Translations under genes and position numbers: made by a program
Notes under the pieces: generated by a model
What the model was told of the DNA's origin: nothing
The model's database searches: none
What the model saw: the letters and a program-made list of their open reading frames with translations, nothing else
In this document: positions 11,962 through 24,300 of the stretch, piece after piece
Numbering within the stretch: position 1 is the first letter of the stretch
Layout of the letters: each line of letters opens with the position of its first letter
Assembly: GCF_032854445.1 (NCBI RefSeq)
Contig: NW_027017954.1
Location: forward strand, 310,001-374,000
DNA length: 64,000 bases
Reading direction: 5' to 3'
Source: Liolophura sinensis
Taxonomy: Eukaryota; Mollusca; Polyplacophora; Chitonida; Chitonidae

Positions 11962-12195
11962 GTATGTACCCATTCTCTTGTTTCGTTGTTTCTGTTAGTA
12001 TGCTACAGCAAATAATGGAATGTACATATGTCTATCTGATGGATATACTTAATGCGCATCAAATCACACACACGTTGTCTCCATACTGAAGAAAACGTTA
12101 CTTCAGCCTGTTGTATGGTTACAAATTGGTTTACAACACCAACATTTCAGTGAAAGGGACATGCGCAGTTGTTAAGCCATTCCACAAAAGAATTT

Positions 12196-12252
12196 GATTT
12201 ATTTATTTAATTGGTGTTTTACGCCGTCGTCAAGAATATTTCAATGAAAAAA
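12196..12252 (-). mobile_element. SINE family 1 tail fragment
   Basis: Complement of AAAT repeats, ACCAAT, GGCGTAAAACACC and AATATTCTTGA. Equivalent fragments occur at the same place in unit 2 (15571-15640), unit 3 (58968-59050) and unit 4 (62555-62640), so the insertion predates the unit duplications. Confidence 0.75.
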
Positions 12253-15149
12253 CGGATAAGTAGATAGCGCTTCTTTTTCCATTTTTCTTGAATATAGGTA
12301 GAAAGATAACACGAGTATGATTATGTGGTAGTACGTGATAGCTATGTCGGGATCCGGGATGGTTCCATCAATGGTAAGCTGTCATGTATGTGTTTGCGAG
12401 TGCTGATTGGAAGCAAGAAAATATATGAGCTGGACTACGAAATACCTATAACATAGTGTGAGATATACTCCGAGTTCAGATGCTGATTTTTGGAATGAGA
12501 AAACAATATTTTGGTGACTTCTCTTACGGCAAACCATCTCGCACTCGGAGATGAACCCTAAGATTTTCTTTAAATATTAGAATGTTTAAAAAAGCCATGT
12601 TTCGTAATCTCTTTTCGTTTTTGTATAGAAACATTTGCAGTTAGTTTTAGTTCATTATTATAGTTCAGGTAGAAATTATTACTTACATTAGATATTAGAT
12701 ATTATCGACAGGTTAATACACGTGTCATCCTTGGCGATGATGTAGCCGGCCGCCACTACCCCTCCGCTCCCCCACCACCACATATGTTACTTTAGCCCTT
12801 CTCTTGCCCAAACTGTGGAACCTCATACCCTATCAACATTTAGGTAAGAGAAACGAAACTTTAAAATAATGTTTTTATATGATCTTAACGAGGGGAATTC
12901 CTAGTTTAAAACCCAATAGATTGTCTTTACCATGTGCCAAGTAATTATTTATAAGGTATATATGTTTTGACTCGAATTGTTTAGAATCTGTGATTCGAAT
13001 GAGACATCCACATACCAGCCGTGAACCTAGGGACAGTTTAATCAGGTTTTGTATTGAACTGGACAAAGAATACAAAGATTTACTCAAAACAAATGGCGAA
13101 TACTTAAATGTAGCAAATGTTGATGGTAGGCATAATACGATGACTATGGGTTTAGTATCTAACACTAGATGACATTCATTAATACAACTTGACTAGTCTT
13201 CTGTGCACTGAGAAGGCATCAGAAAACACAACATATTTTGTAGTAATATAACTTCGGGGATATTGGGAACGAAAACCCATGTATAGTGGTGTGAGGATGC
13301 TCACTCTCATAAAAGGAGGTAAACTAGGCTGATTACATTGAACATTATGTCATCCGCGATGTATAACCCAGTGCTATGCAGAGTGGATATTTACAACATT
13401 AAGTTCACAGTGTGGCACTTTATGGACAGACTGCAGGTGAAGCTATTTACTTCTCGCCTTCCAAATGTCCTACCCAGTGTGTGGGTTTGACAGAGTGTAC
13501 AGGTTACGCCCTATTTCTCTTCGGAGGTAATCTTATTTTGCCCTAGATAAAAGACCAGGCATTCCGTATGAGCTGTGGTAATATTATCTAGTTCTTTGTA
13601 AAGACTATGTAGTTCCCCCAATGTAGGAATGAAAAGAGTTAGGCGATTGACTGGATGATTGAAAAATCTCTAACCTCATTGTTTCCTCATTTTACAAATG
13701 TACACCGATATATCAACTAGTTATAATGTACAGAAGACGAAGTATAAGTATACTAAAGCATTCCAAAAACCTTCTGTAATATTGTGACTTTTTCCCCGCG
13801 TGATATATCAACCATCACTGTGGCAGTAGATACAATTCTGGAGATTTGGCCGATGGTATATTACACTGTGATCTAAATATGAAGCAATATACTACTTCAC
13901 TGTCAATCATACACAATCTTTAACTGGTATGTCTACAATTTGGATTTACGTACGGAGAACAGATTTCTTCTTTCTTTATTAACAAGAGCTTCGCTTTACT
14001 GATGCTCTGAATTTATTTGCAAAATCCGCTTTCCTCATGCCGATTTCTTATTACGATTCTAAGAATGTATTTTCAGATTAAGAAACTTGAATTATGCGTC
14101 GTTGTTGAGTTTCTTAACCTAAGTAACAATGAATTTTAGAAGACATTCAGGATAGCACTAAAACAGAAAGACATGTAAGACTGGTCGACTGGGAAAAATA
14201 TATTTATCGCTGACGTTGCGGTGTTGAGCTTGACACTTCCTTAATCCTCCTTGATCCTGAAAGCCGGTATATAATTGGTAGATTGTGCGTAACAAATTGG
14301 ATCGTGGTGTAAATTGTTTCTACAAGGCCTTAACTTCAAGACTGCCCGACCTCTAGCCGACGGCCTTAGATCGATCCGCGTAAAATACCAAAATTTATGT
14401 ATAAACATAAATATGAGAGCTAATAAAAGAATTATCGTGTGTTCGAGACAATGTGAATCATCGCCAAGCTCTTTAGTAACACCGTACTTTAGGTCTTGTT
14501 ATGAGCCAAGCTGTGGTTATGTCTGTCACTGTGACTCACACGGTGCCCGTGGCACACGACAGTGTTCTTATATAGAGAGCATTAGAATTATTTTCCATTT
14601 GGGTGTTACAGTGTGTTGCTGTGAAGAGATTACACTTTTCAAGTTCGTTCCCTATCTCCGCTGCATATAGTACCCTTAACCACAGATTTATTTCATTCAT
14701 CACTAAAAAACACTTCACTTATACAAGAGCGCTAAATTTTAGAAGAAAGCGCAGAGTAAAACACCGGTAAGTAACTTACGTACATTGTGTTTGTGAATAC
14801 TGTACTGTATGTGTTTTTGTAATAGGACCATATCTATTCATAGATATGTGATCAGAAGTCAGATAGAAATGGGAACGTATTTCATGGATACTCCATTACC
14901 TAGCTCAGAAGCCGAGTGATGGTTGTAGAACTCTTATATAGTATAATGGTGTTCATGTAGAAGGACACAGTCAGTGGCGAGGTAAGTAGAAACACCCATC
15001 ACCCTTCAACTGATACAATGATTTCTTTCAATTCTTTCTTTGCACGCCATATTTGTGGCATTTGAGATAGGCTACTGCTAGTACAGAAAACTTGGTGACC
15101 CGTGGAGACCAGTGTCAAGCTGTTGCGTTACCTTACCTCGTCTGTACCC

Positions 15150-15156
15150 TATACAA
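15150..15156 (+). promoter_or_regulatory. Variant TATA box of first exon 2
   Basis: The promoter block is present, but TATATAA has become TATACAA, as in unit 4. The flanking CTGTACCC and CTAGGCAT are conserved. It lies about 95 bases before the ATG at 15246. Confidence 0.5.
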
Positions 15157-15245
15157 CTAGGCATACGACACAAAGCCTGAATGCGTGTAAGCTTAAGACA
15201 TGACAGTTATTCAGTAAATGTTACTTAGAAACTTTTCTGGTAGCA

Positions 15246-15303
15246 ATGATCTTAATCACCATCTGTACCGTCCTGTATCTCCTCATCGGTGATATCTCAT
15301 CTG
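15246..15303 (+). CDS. Exon 1: signal peptide, unit 2
   Basis: The ATG codes a 19-residue hydrophobic leader (MILITICTVLYLLIGDISS) and stops one base into a codon before the donor GTATGT, giving phase 1. It is the closest first exon upstream of the lectin and EGF exons. The intron to exon 2 would be about 8.2 kb. The unit 4 copy (62247) shares the reading frame but has lost this exon end. Confidence 0.6.
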
Positions 15304-18300
15304 GTATGTACCCATTGTTTCATTGTTTCTGTTAGTATACTGGAGCAAATAAGGGAATATACGTATATCTGTCTGCACCTACACTGACAGATATACTTAA
15401 TGCGCATCAAATCACAGACGTTGTCTCCATACTGAAGAAAATGTTACTTCAGCCTGTCGTATGATATCTAATTAGTTTATAACATTAATAGTTAACCAAC
15501 GCAGCGGAACTTACCCATCAGCGAAAGTTACGTACAAATTTTTTAAGCCATTCAACAAAAGAAATTTATTTATTTTTTTGGTTGTTGTTTTTCGCCGAAC
15601 TCAAGAATATTTCACTTTTGCAATGGCTGTCAGCCTTACGGTGTGAGGGGGCGGGTAGGGAGATAATGGGGGAAATAACAAATGGGTTCGAGAATCCCAG
15701 TGCCTGTGTTACTTAAATAACTTTGCTTATCAGAAAGTAGTTTAGATTCGCTCCGTTAAGTACAAGTATCTGTCAGTCCGACATACCATAAACATTTGGC
15801 ACGATAGATAGCGTCTTGTTTTTCAACTTTTCTTGAATATAGCTAGAAAGATAACACGAGTATGATTATGTGGTAGTACGTGATAGCTATGTTGGTATTC
15901 GGGATGGTTCCATCAGTGGCAAGATGCCATGCATCTGTTTTGGAGTACTGAAAAGTAGCAAGCCATTCAGCCATTGGCTGACGATATATAAGTTGCATTG
16001 TGAGTGAGAAAATAATATTTTGTTAATTTCTTTTACGGCATATCATCCCGCACTGGGAGATTTAAAGAAGTTTTTCTTTAAATTTTGGAATGTTTAAAGC
16101 CTTACTACCTGTTCTCTCTGTGTCTCCGTATAGAAACATTCTTAGTTTCTTTTAGTTCATTGTTATCGTTCAATAAGAACAGTATGGACGTCAATGACGG
16201 CGATACTTTCTGCTCGGGGATTGTCTCATCGATGTTAGGTTGTCATTAGTTACATTAGGTATTGGGTATTCTTGACAACAGGTTAATGCACGTGTTATCC
16301 TAGGCGATGATGCAGCCGGATGCCACTACCTCTCTACTCCCACACCACCACATGGTTGTCTTTACTAGGTGCCAAAATATTTTTTCACAAAGTATATATG
16401 TTTTGATTGGGATTGTTTAGAATCTGTCCGTCGAAACCGGCACTCGTATACCAGCCGTCAAACAATAAGGTTTTTCCAGGTCACGATGTGTACCACACAC
16501 AACCTAAGAACTAAGAAATTATATAAAGTACGCAATATAATAGGAAATAGGGCGCAATTATGCAAAGAGAAACAGTCAACAGTTTTCACTGATGTTCGAA
16601 AGACGCAAGGTATGCCGTAGCCGACTGAGTGAAATCAGTGTTCAAGTCATGTACCATGCTAGAAATCAGTTGTCAATTAAAGATATGTATCTCAGGTGCA
16701 CTTTTATTGCAACTGTTCATATATCCAAATTGGCGATTTAATTCAACACAATGAACATATTGCCCCTAGCCCCAGATTAAGCGGAATTAGACACAATCAT
16801 GAAGCAGAGCGCCAGATACCCCGGAAGCTCTGTCCATATTTTAATACTTACAAGAGAATTATACTCTTTGCAAAACTTAAGAAACCTGAAGTGAAGGGGT
16901 TTGATGGAATACCCTTGACGCACTAGATTTTGCAATAATTTGTGACGTTTATTCAGGGCAAAACAGAAGACATTATTTTAAAAAAGGATAACCAAAAAGA
17001 ACACAATATAAAAGGAGACAACATAGTCGACAATATAAATGACGCTCCCTTGGTATGATTTTGGGGTCTCCGCGGAGGAGGTGCGTAACGGGCCAGCACA
17101 ATGGAAGGACCCAGAAGCCTGTCACTAATGAGGCCTTCTCTCCGGGCGTACGTGGGAAGGTTTCTCAGCAACCTGCGATTAGTCGTTGGTTTCCCCCTGG
17201 CTCTGCCGGGTTTCCTGCTAAAATAATGTTGTTCGCCATCGTATAAGTGAAGTATTCTTGAGTACGGCGTAAAACACAGATCAAATAAATAAATGAAATC
17301 AGTGTGATTTCCACGTATAAATTTGTCCAGGGATATACATTGTCTAGGTAAGGAGCCAACTGACTCATACTCAACTGACTGTGTGTGGGGGGGGAGGGGG
17401 GAGGGGGGGGTAGTCTTTTCAGTGTGAGTGTTAAGTTTACACAGCACTACTGTAACTGTTGCTGACATTCCCTCAGAACAATCAGTGATGTATAAACCAT
17501 GCACCGGCCCAGATAGCACAGTTGGTAGAGCGCCAAGCATGAAGGGTAGTGCAACGACTGGTTGACCCGTATCAGTATAATGGCTCGGGCGGGGAGGTTA
17601 CTTGCCTTCGTAAACCGTGTTGGTGAAGTGGCACTAGATAAAAGAGCGGTGGAAATCCGTCCTGCAACAAGGAGGCACATTACATGCACTCTAAGGATTC
17701 CTTCGTCGTCATATGACTGAAAAATTGTTTAGAGCGACGTTAAACCCCAATCACCCACTCTCTCACAATGCTGTGCACAGTGGATATTTGCAGCATTCAG
17801 TTCTCATTGTAGCACTTTATGGACAGTCAATACGTCCCAACCAGTATATACGTGTACATCTTTGGCGCAAATCTTAACTTGCCCTAGATAAAAGGTCGGG
17901 CATTCCATATAAGCCGTGGTAATATCTGGTCCTTGGCAAAGGCCTGGTAGTTCTCCCATTGCTGGAATGAAAAGAGTTAGGCGATTGACTGGACGATTGA
18001 AAGACCTCTAGATAGACCGAGTTTTTTGCTCATTTGACAAATGTTCACCGACATACAAACCATTCATAATGTACACAGAAGAGGAAGTATAACGGTCTAC
18101 TGTAGCTGTTCTGTAATATTGTCCTTTTCCTCTCGTGATATATCACTATCAAACATACACAATCTTTAACTGGTATATTTACAGAGAGGGTTTACGTACG
18201 AAAGAAATACACAGATCCACTTTATGCATGTGGTTATTGTAACATAGTCCATTGAAGATAAGGTCTGCTAACGAACTACTATCCATTTGTCGCACACAGT

Positions 18301-21300
18301 GTCATAAAGCTTTTGAGAGGCTCAACTAAGCGCGTGTCACATCTAAACCTTGCCTGACACGGCTTAGGTGTAAACTATTTAGTACTGCAATTTCCCTTTC
18401 CTTACATTTTTAACCTCAGAAATGTCCCAAGTTGGCCTTATCGGTCAACAAAAGATTGCTCTGGTTTTACTCTCTATGCTGTACGTTTATCACACTGTCG
18501 TCGCTTCTCTGGTTTTACTCTCTATGCTGTACGTCTATCACACAGTCGTCGCTGCTCTGGTTTTACTCTCTATGCTGTACGTCTATCACACAGTCGTCGC
18601 TGCTCTGGTTTTACTCTCTATGCTGTACGTCTATCACACAGTCGTCGATGCTCTGGTTTTACTCTCTATGCTGTACGTCTATCACACTGTCGTCGCTGCT
18701 CTGGTTTTACTCTCTATGCAATACGTCTATCACACAGTCGTCGCTGCTCTGGTTTTCCTCTCTATGATGTACGTTTTTAATTACATTGTATTCCTGCATA
18801 AAACGGGATTCTGCTGATGGACTAAGCATCAACGAGGCACGGTTCCTTTGCATTGTTTAAATGTGATTGTATGTTAAATGTGATGACAACACAATATTTT
18901 GAGTATTTCTAGACCACTGACGTCTAATAAATAGCAATTAACATCACTGCGGAATCCACTTTGTCCATGCCGATTTTTTATTACGGTTCTGTGAATGTTA
19001 TTTTTATATTAAGAAACTTCAGCTGACTTTCAGAAACAACCTTAATAACAATGAAGGTTATAAGACATCCACGTTAGCACTAAAACAGAAAAAAATGTAA
19101 ACCTGGTCGACTGGAAAAATTGTATATTTATCACTGATGTTGTGGCTTTGAGCTTGATACTTCCTTGATCCTCCTTGATCGCCATAGCCGGTATGCAGTT
19201 GGTATATTGCGCATAAAAGAGGTTGTGTCGTGGAAATTGTTGTTATTATTGGTGTAAGACCCTAACTTCAAGACTGATTGTCATACAAACCTTTGATCAC
19301 TTCAGATACATCAGCGTAAAACACCAGTCCCGATTAAAGTATGTAAAGAAAAACAGATATACAAAACGTAAATTGAGCTGGTAACATCAACAAGGAGTGG
19401 CAGTCATCATTTTCTTGATTGTGCATGTGAAGTTGTGGAGATTTTAAACAGTTACATTCTAAAAATAACCGTTATCACAGTCCGCAATAGTCGTTACCCC
19501 AACCCACAGTACTAGTTAACCATCCCACAATAATCGCCATCACAAACCGGGGCAATCGTTACTGCAACTCGCATTAATCATTACCTCAACCAAAGTAACA
19601 GTTACCCAACACGAAATAATCGCTATCACAACCTACAGTAATAGTTACCCCAACCCGCAGTAATCGTTATCATAACCAGCAGTAACCGTTACCCCAACCC
19701 CACAGTAATTTCTACCGCTACTCAAAAGAACTCAAACTGTGTCCTAATTGTACACGTATGTATATAGTGCTGTCGAATACGTTTTTGTAAAATTTGATGG
19801 GATTGTTACTAAATCTTCTTGATTACTTAATTACACGGTGAGTTGCTTAGTTTTCCATCTTTTGTTTAGAGTTTAACATTGGTTTATGTATACCTTGTGT
19901 GTTTACTGTGTGAATTCCCATACCATTTAAAATCAAACGGCGCTAAACAGCAAATTAAAACAGGTTCTATATAGGGAGTCCAGGTTTATTCACGTCTCGC
20001 CTACTTTTTGAACTGGCCTAACTGGGGGATTTGACCTTCTTCGCACCACTGCGCGTTACTCAACAGATCTACACCTTGCATGCTTTTGTAGAGGGCTGGA
20101 CGATGTTTGGATTGATACTATGGCAGAAGCAAACGTCACTGAAGCAGCATTAAACCTGGCCGATTGCGTCACTCAAACTTGATTTGAAGGCCACTTTCTC
20201 CCCCCTGTCAGGAATCAACACAGAAACAATGGACCTTGCAAATCATATCATTTGGAGGGATGGCACAGAAAACAGAACGGTGGTGATGAAGGCCCATCCA
20301 AACGTGTTTAAGACTACACTAACTCTGAAAAAAGAGCAGGCTTTAAGCGAGATAAGGATACTACAGCTCGAGAGTGGCGCCCTTCCTCCCTTGAAAAAGA
20401 GAAAGTATCGAAATATTGATGATCCTCCTTGAAAGGAGCTCTGACCAGTGAACTGAAAACGCCCATCCAGTTTGCAGATGCAGCGTCATACTTGAATAAA
20501 GCCTTATAATACGTCACTGTATACGTATATAAGAATAATTTATCGAAAACTTGTTCTGTTATTTATGCTGTATGTGACTTGTAAATAAACGTGTAAATAA
20601 TAGACATACCTTTCATAATGGTGTTCTACTAATTGTGTTCTGCTAATTGTGTTCTGCTAAATAGCACATGTGTGTCATATGTGTAACCCTTATGTTAATT
20701 TGACTGATACCTGGTATTCGCATTTCGCTAAATCGATTTCAGGTAGGCGAATTACAAAGTAGGCAAAAGGCGAAGACACCTGGTCCCAGTACCTAGTGAT
20801 CCCTGCTATGAGCGACTATTAAAGGGTCAACAATGTGTATCGCTTATGATCCGCTCTATCAATAACGGATTCCATTTGTCCTGCTGGAGGGCGAATTCCA
20901 AGGTGGGGTGTCCTGGGTCTTTCTCGCTGCTAGCTGCCATTTCTGTTAGGACCGGTTGACATTTTGATTCATTTTTAACGCACCAGGAAACTAAAGGTAT
21001 TCAAAATCATCCAAAAACCCTCTCGTATTACATAAGGGCAGGCGCATTATTCTCCCCATTAGCTGTGTGATGCCTTAAATATTGTAACAAAGTTAAATGA
21101 CACACATTTAACATGGTCTTAAATGAGATCCTGGGGCCTAATTTTAAGTCAGTGTGGAACTTACTAAACATATTGGATTGATTTGATTTTTTATTTATTT
21201 GATTTTTTGATTTATTTATTTGTTTGATGGGTGTTTTACACCGTACTCAAGAATATTTCACTTATTCGACGGCGGCCAGCATTATGCTGAGAGGAAACCG

Positions 21301-24300
21301 GGCAGAGCCCTAGGAAATACCCATAAAATCCGCAGGTTGACGGCAGACTTTCCCACGCACAGTCGAAGAGGAAGCCAGCATGAGTTGGACTTGGACCCAC
21401 AGCAATTGGATTGGTGGATTTGATTTTTTGATATATTGCAATATGAAGGTTTATACTGTATATACAATCGCGCCACTTAAACTGTGAAGAGGCGTATATC
21501 TGAAATAAGCTGTAGATAGTCCCTTACTATGTTAACTAAATGGGCAACTTACACGGCTTACGGCTATTTGGTACCCATTCGCATTAGGCTGGACCCGCAA
21601 TTGTTGCATCAGTAACTATGATGTAGGTATTGAACGTTCTGTTCATATTTACCCTCAGTCGGAGTATTATAATCGCTGTAAAATTTGTAAGAAATGATAT
21701 TAAGTTACATGACTTGCATGCATGTTTAGAAGAGAAACCTTAGGGATGGGAACAGGAGTTTTGTTTAGAGAGGAGTACTATTTTGAAGACCAGAAAGCGC
21801 ATATTTGGTTAGTGAGTGAACACCCTGTCCACTTCGGTTCATTGCGCAAATACCTTTAGCTTAAATGGAAGCAGAACACAGCATTATTCTTTCAGAAATA
21901 TTTATGTTTGCCGACGTTTTTAAATAAATTACCACTGAAATGAGCATGTACAATAAAAGAGACCATTGCCCTGTTACTGAATTACACGATAGCTGAGTAT
22001 TCTGAAAACAGGCCGTATTTCACCGGTTATATGAGGCCATTTGCCAACTATCACACTGTCATCGGTGCTCTGGTTTCACTCTCTATGTTATAATCAGCTA
22101 TATTTAGTTGAGTTTGTTGACTAAGATGATAATTTTGTATCTAAGTATTGCTTTTACACAAATGTTTATTAAATATTGTGAGGACAGAGCGTTTAGTGCC
22201 TTTTTAGACCAGAGGATAATAAGTTTCATTTAACATCTTTTGTGAAAGTTGCTACTTTCAAGCATTTACATGAAGAATTAGAATAGAACTGTATTTGCCA
22301 TAACTTGACAAGAGAGCGGTTAGGTGAAACAATTAACCATCACACGGTTGTTGCTGATTTAGTTTTACTTTCCATGCTAATGTCCTTTGTATGGCACAAA
22401 CCAGGGTTCTGTTGATCGCAATTCTTGGTTTCTTGGCATTGTTCATATGTAAATGTCTATAACATGTGACGACTGAGCACATCAAGTAATTATTGCTCAG
22501 TGAGCTTCAGCACATTGCATTTAACATCACGCACTGCATTTTTAGACAAAGTTCTGCATAAACCATTTTGTTACTACAGTTTGGGAGGCTTGCCTGAACC
22601 AATAAGAATGATTTCCATTGTATCCAATACCTACAAAAACCTCCAACGTTCTATTGGTGGGTTAATTCTCATCGTGTCTTGGTCCATCTGTCTTGTTTTC
22701 ATGTATACCATTACGTGTGGACATCATTTTGAGTAACTCGAGACCAGTGAAGGGTAAATAATAATAATTTGCAATTTTCCATGTCCCAGAGATTACATGT
22801 GTGAAAACATATCATTATATAATTGAATTTAATGTAAGCAAAGAAAAGGATTTGCACCTGCCCATCGGATGTGTTTTACAACAGTACTAATTTCCTATTT
22901 CCAGTCGTACGTGAAATGACTTGCAGCAACTTGCAGATAGTCGTGGGTTTTCCACAGACCCCATCATAATACCGTCTGCCGTCGCATAAGTAAAATATTC
23001 TTGAGTGCGGTGTAAAACGCCAATCAAATAAATATAAACTACAATATTACAGTTTTATGCACTGTTAACCATATCAAACAATCTGAACCAAGCAGCATCG
23101 TGGGCAATGCCGGCCTTCAGTTTTACACATTTACTTCCAAGGACTGTGTTCGTTTTACAAGAGCACATCAAAGTTTGTCAGAATCAGAATAAAGAGGATT
23201 AATTAGCAGGTGGGAGAATATAAAATGTGAGTCCTTTTGTCTGTGAATTTCGGACTTTTACTTACTGTCCATGTAAAATAACGTCGTTGGAAACCTTAAT
23301 ATTGCAACACGGTCAAAAGTCTGCTTTTGAGGGTACGAAACACAGATAGCCGAGAAGCATAAATATAAGAGCTAATAAAAACTACTATCCTGTGTTCGAG
23401 ACAATGTGAATTATCGACAAATCCATGTAGTAACACCGTACTGTAGGTATGTCTGTCACTAAGACCCGCGTGTTACCCGGCCAAACAACAGTGTAATTAG
23501 GGTAGAGTGACTGACGCTTATTGTAATTGTACTATGTATGTTATAGTTTCAGCTGTGTGTTCTGGGGGTACATACGGACCAGACTGTAAATACGACTGTC
23601 ACTGTGATACCAGTGTGACCTGTGACCCTCAGACTGGTTGTGAAGGGAACTGCGCTGCAGGTTGGGACGGACCCACATGTCAAAGGCGTAAGTAGTCAAT
23701 AGGCTTTAACTGCATTGTTTGGCAGTATTATAAACGGTCACCAGCAAACACTCAGCAGCGAAAGTACATTCTAGTCCTGCCTCATCTCAGTGAAGGTGCA
23801 CAAGACAATAGGATCCACTGTCACCAGTGTTGGCTTCATGTGGTGCATGTCTGCCTGAAAGCTTTGTGGTTTTTATCAGAAAGAACTATCAGGAAATTAA
23901 CCATGATTAAGAACATTCCATCTTTCATATAAATAATAACGTATTGATTTATTTGATTGGAGTTTTATTTTACTTATCCGACGGCAACCAGCTTTGTTTA
24001 CTTGTTTGACAGCTGTATATATCCTCATCCACGACAACATTATCATGAATAGCTTGATGCTTATAGGAAATGTCGCTCTGGGAAAACCAACAAATCAATC
24101 GTCAAACTACAACGGACTCACATCTGAGCTGGCTGTTGACGGTATACTGGGACATTTTTACGCGGATACACCTTGTACGTTCACAAGGCAGACACCAAGT
24201 CCAGGTGAATGGAGAGTAACACTTGACGCTGTGTACTGGATTAACAACTTCACCATATACAACAGAAAAGAAGGCTGTAAGTAACCATGTTTAGTCTGAT

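Larger units (their letters stand above)
11090..14082 (+). repeat. Promoter/first-exon unit 1
   Basis: This is one of four long direct copies (with 14083-18998, 57400-61060 and 61061-64000). Shared landmarks in order are the AGTCAGATAGAAATGGGAACG block, the TATA box, the signal-peptide exon, GCATCAAATCACA with TTGTCTCCATACTGAAGAAAA, TGTTATCC..GGCGATGATG, GTGGATATTTACAACATTAA, and AAAGAGTTAGGCGATTGACTGG. Unit 1 is most like unit 3. Open frames outside the first exon are not conserved between units. Confidence 0.8.
14083..18998 (+). repeat. Promoter/first-exon unit 2
   Basis: This is a direct repeat of unit 1 and most similar to unit 4. It starts at the AGATTAAGAAACTT block that recurs at about 19000 and 61070. 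It contains the first exon at 15246, a family 1 SINE at 17062 (shared with unit 4) and a family 2 SINE at 17503 that is absent from units 1 and 3. Open frames at 14314-14670 and 16369-16620 are not conserved as proteins between units. Confidence 0.8.

Noticed and set aside
12990-13172. 60-codon frame as a small gene
   Set aside because: The copy in unit 3 (about 60260) has lost part of it, and no domain is seen.
14314-14670. Cys-rich frame as a further EGF-like exon
   Set aside because: No EGF spacing or splice sites are seen, and the frame is not kept in the other three units.
16369-16620. 83-codon frame with a similar frame at 62830-63189 as a conserved gene
   Set aside because: The similarity follows from the unit 2/unit 4 duplication. 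Differences include many amino-acid changes, and units 1 and 3 do not keep the frame.
18461-18790. CRISPR-like array
   Set aside because: The repeats are contiguous without unique spacers, and the window is eukaryotic.
18422-18817. 131-codon frame of hydrophobic 16-residue repeats as a membrane protein
   Set aside because: It is the translation of the 48-bp minisatellite, and a second frame is equally open. The unit is non-coding elsewhere in the window.
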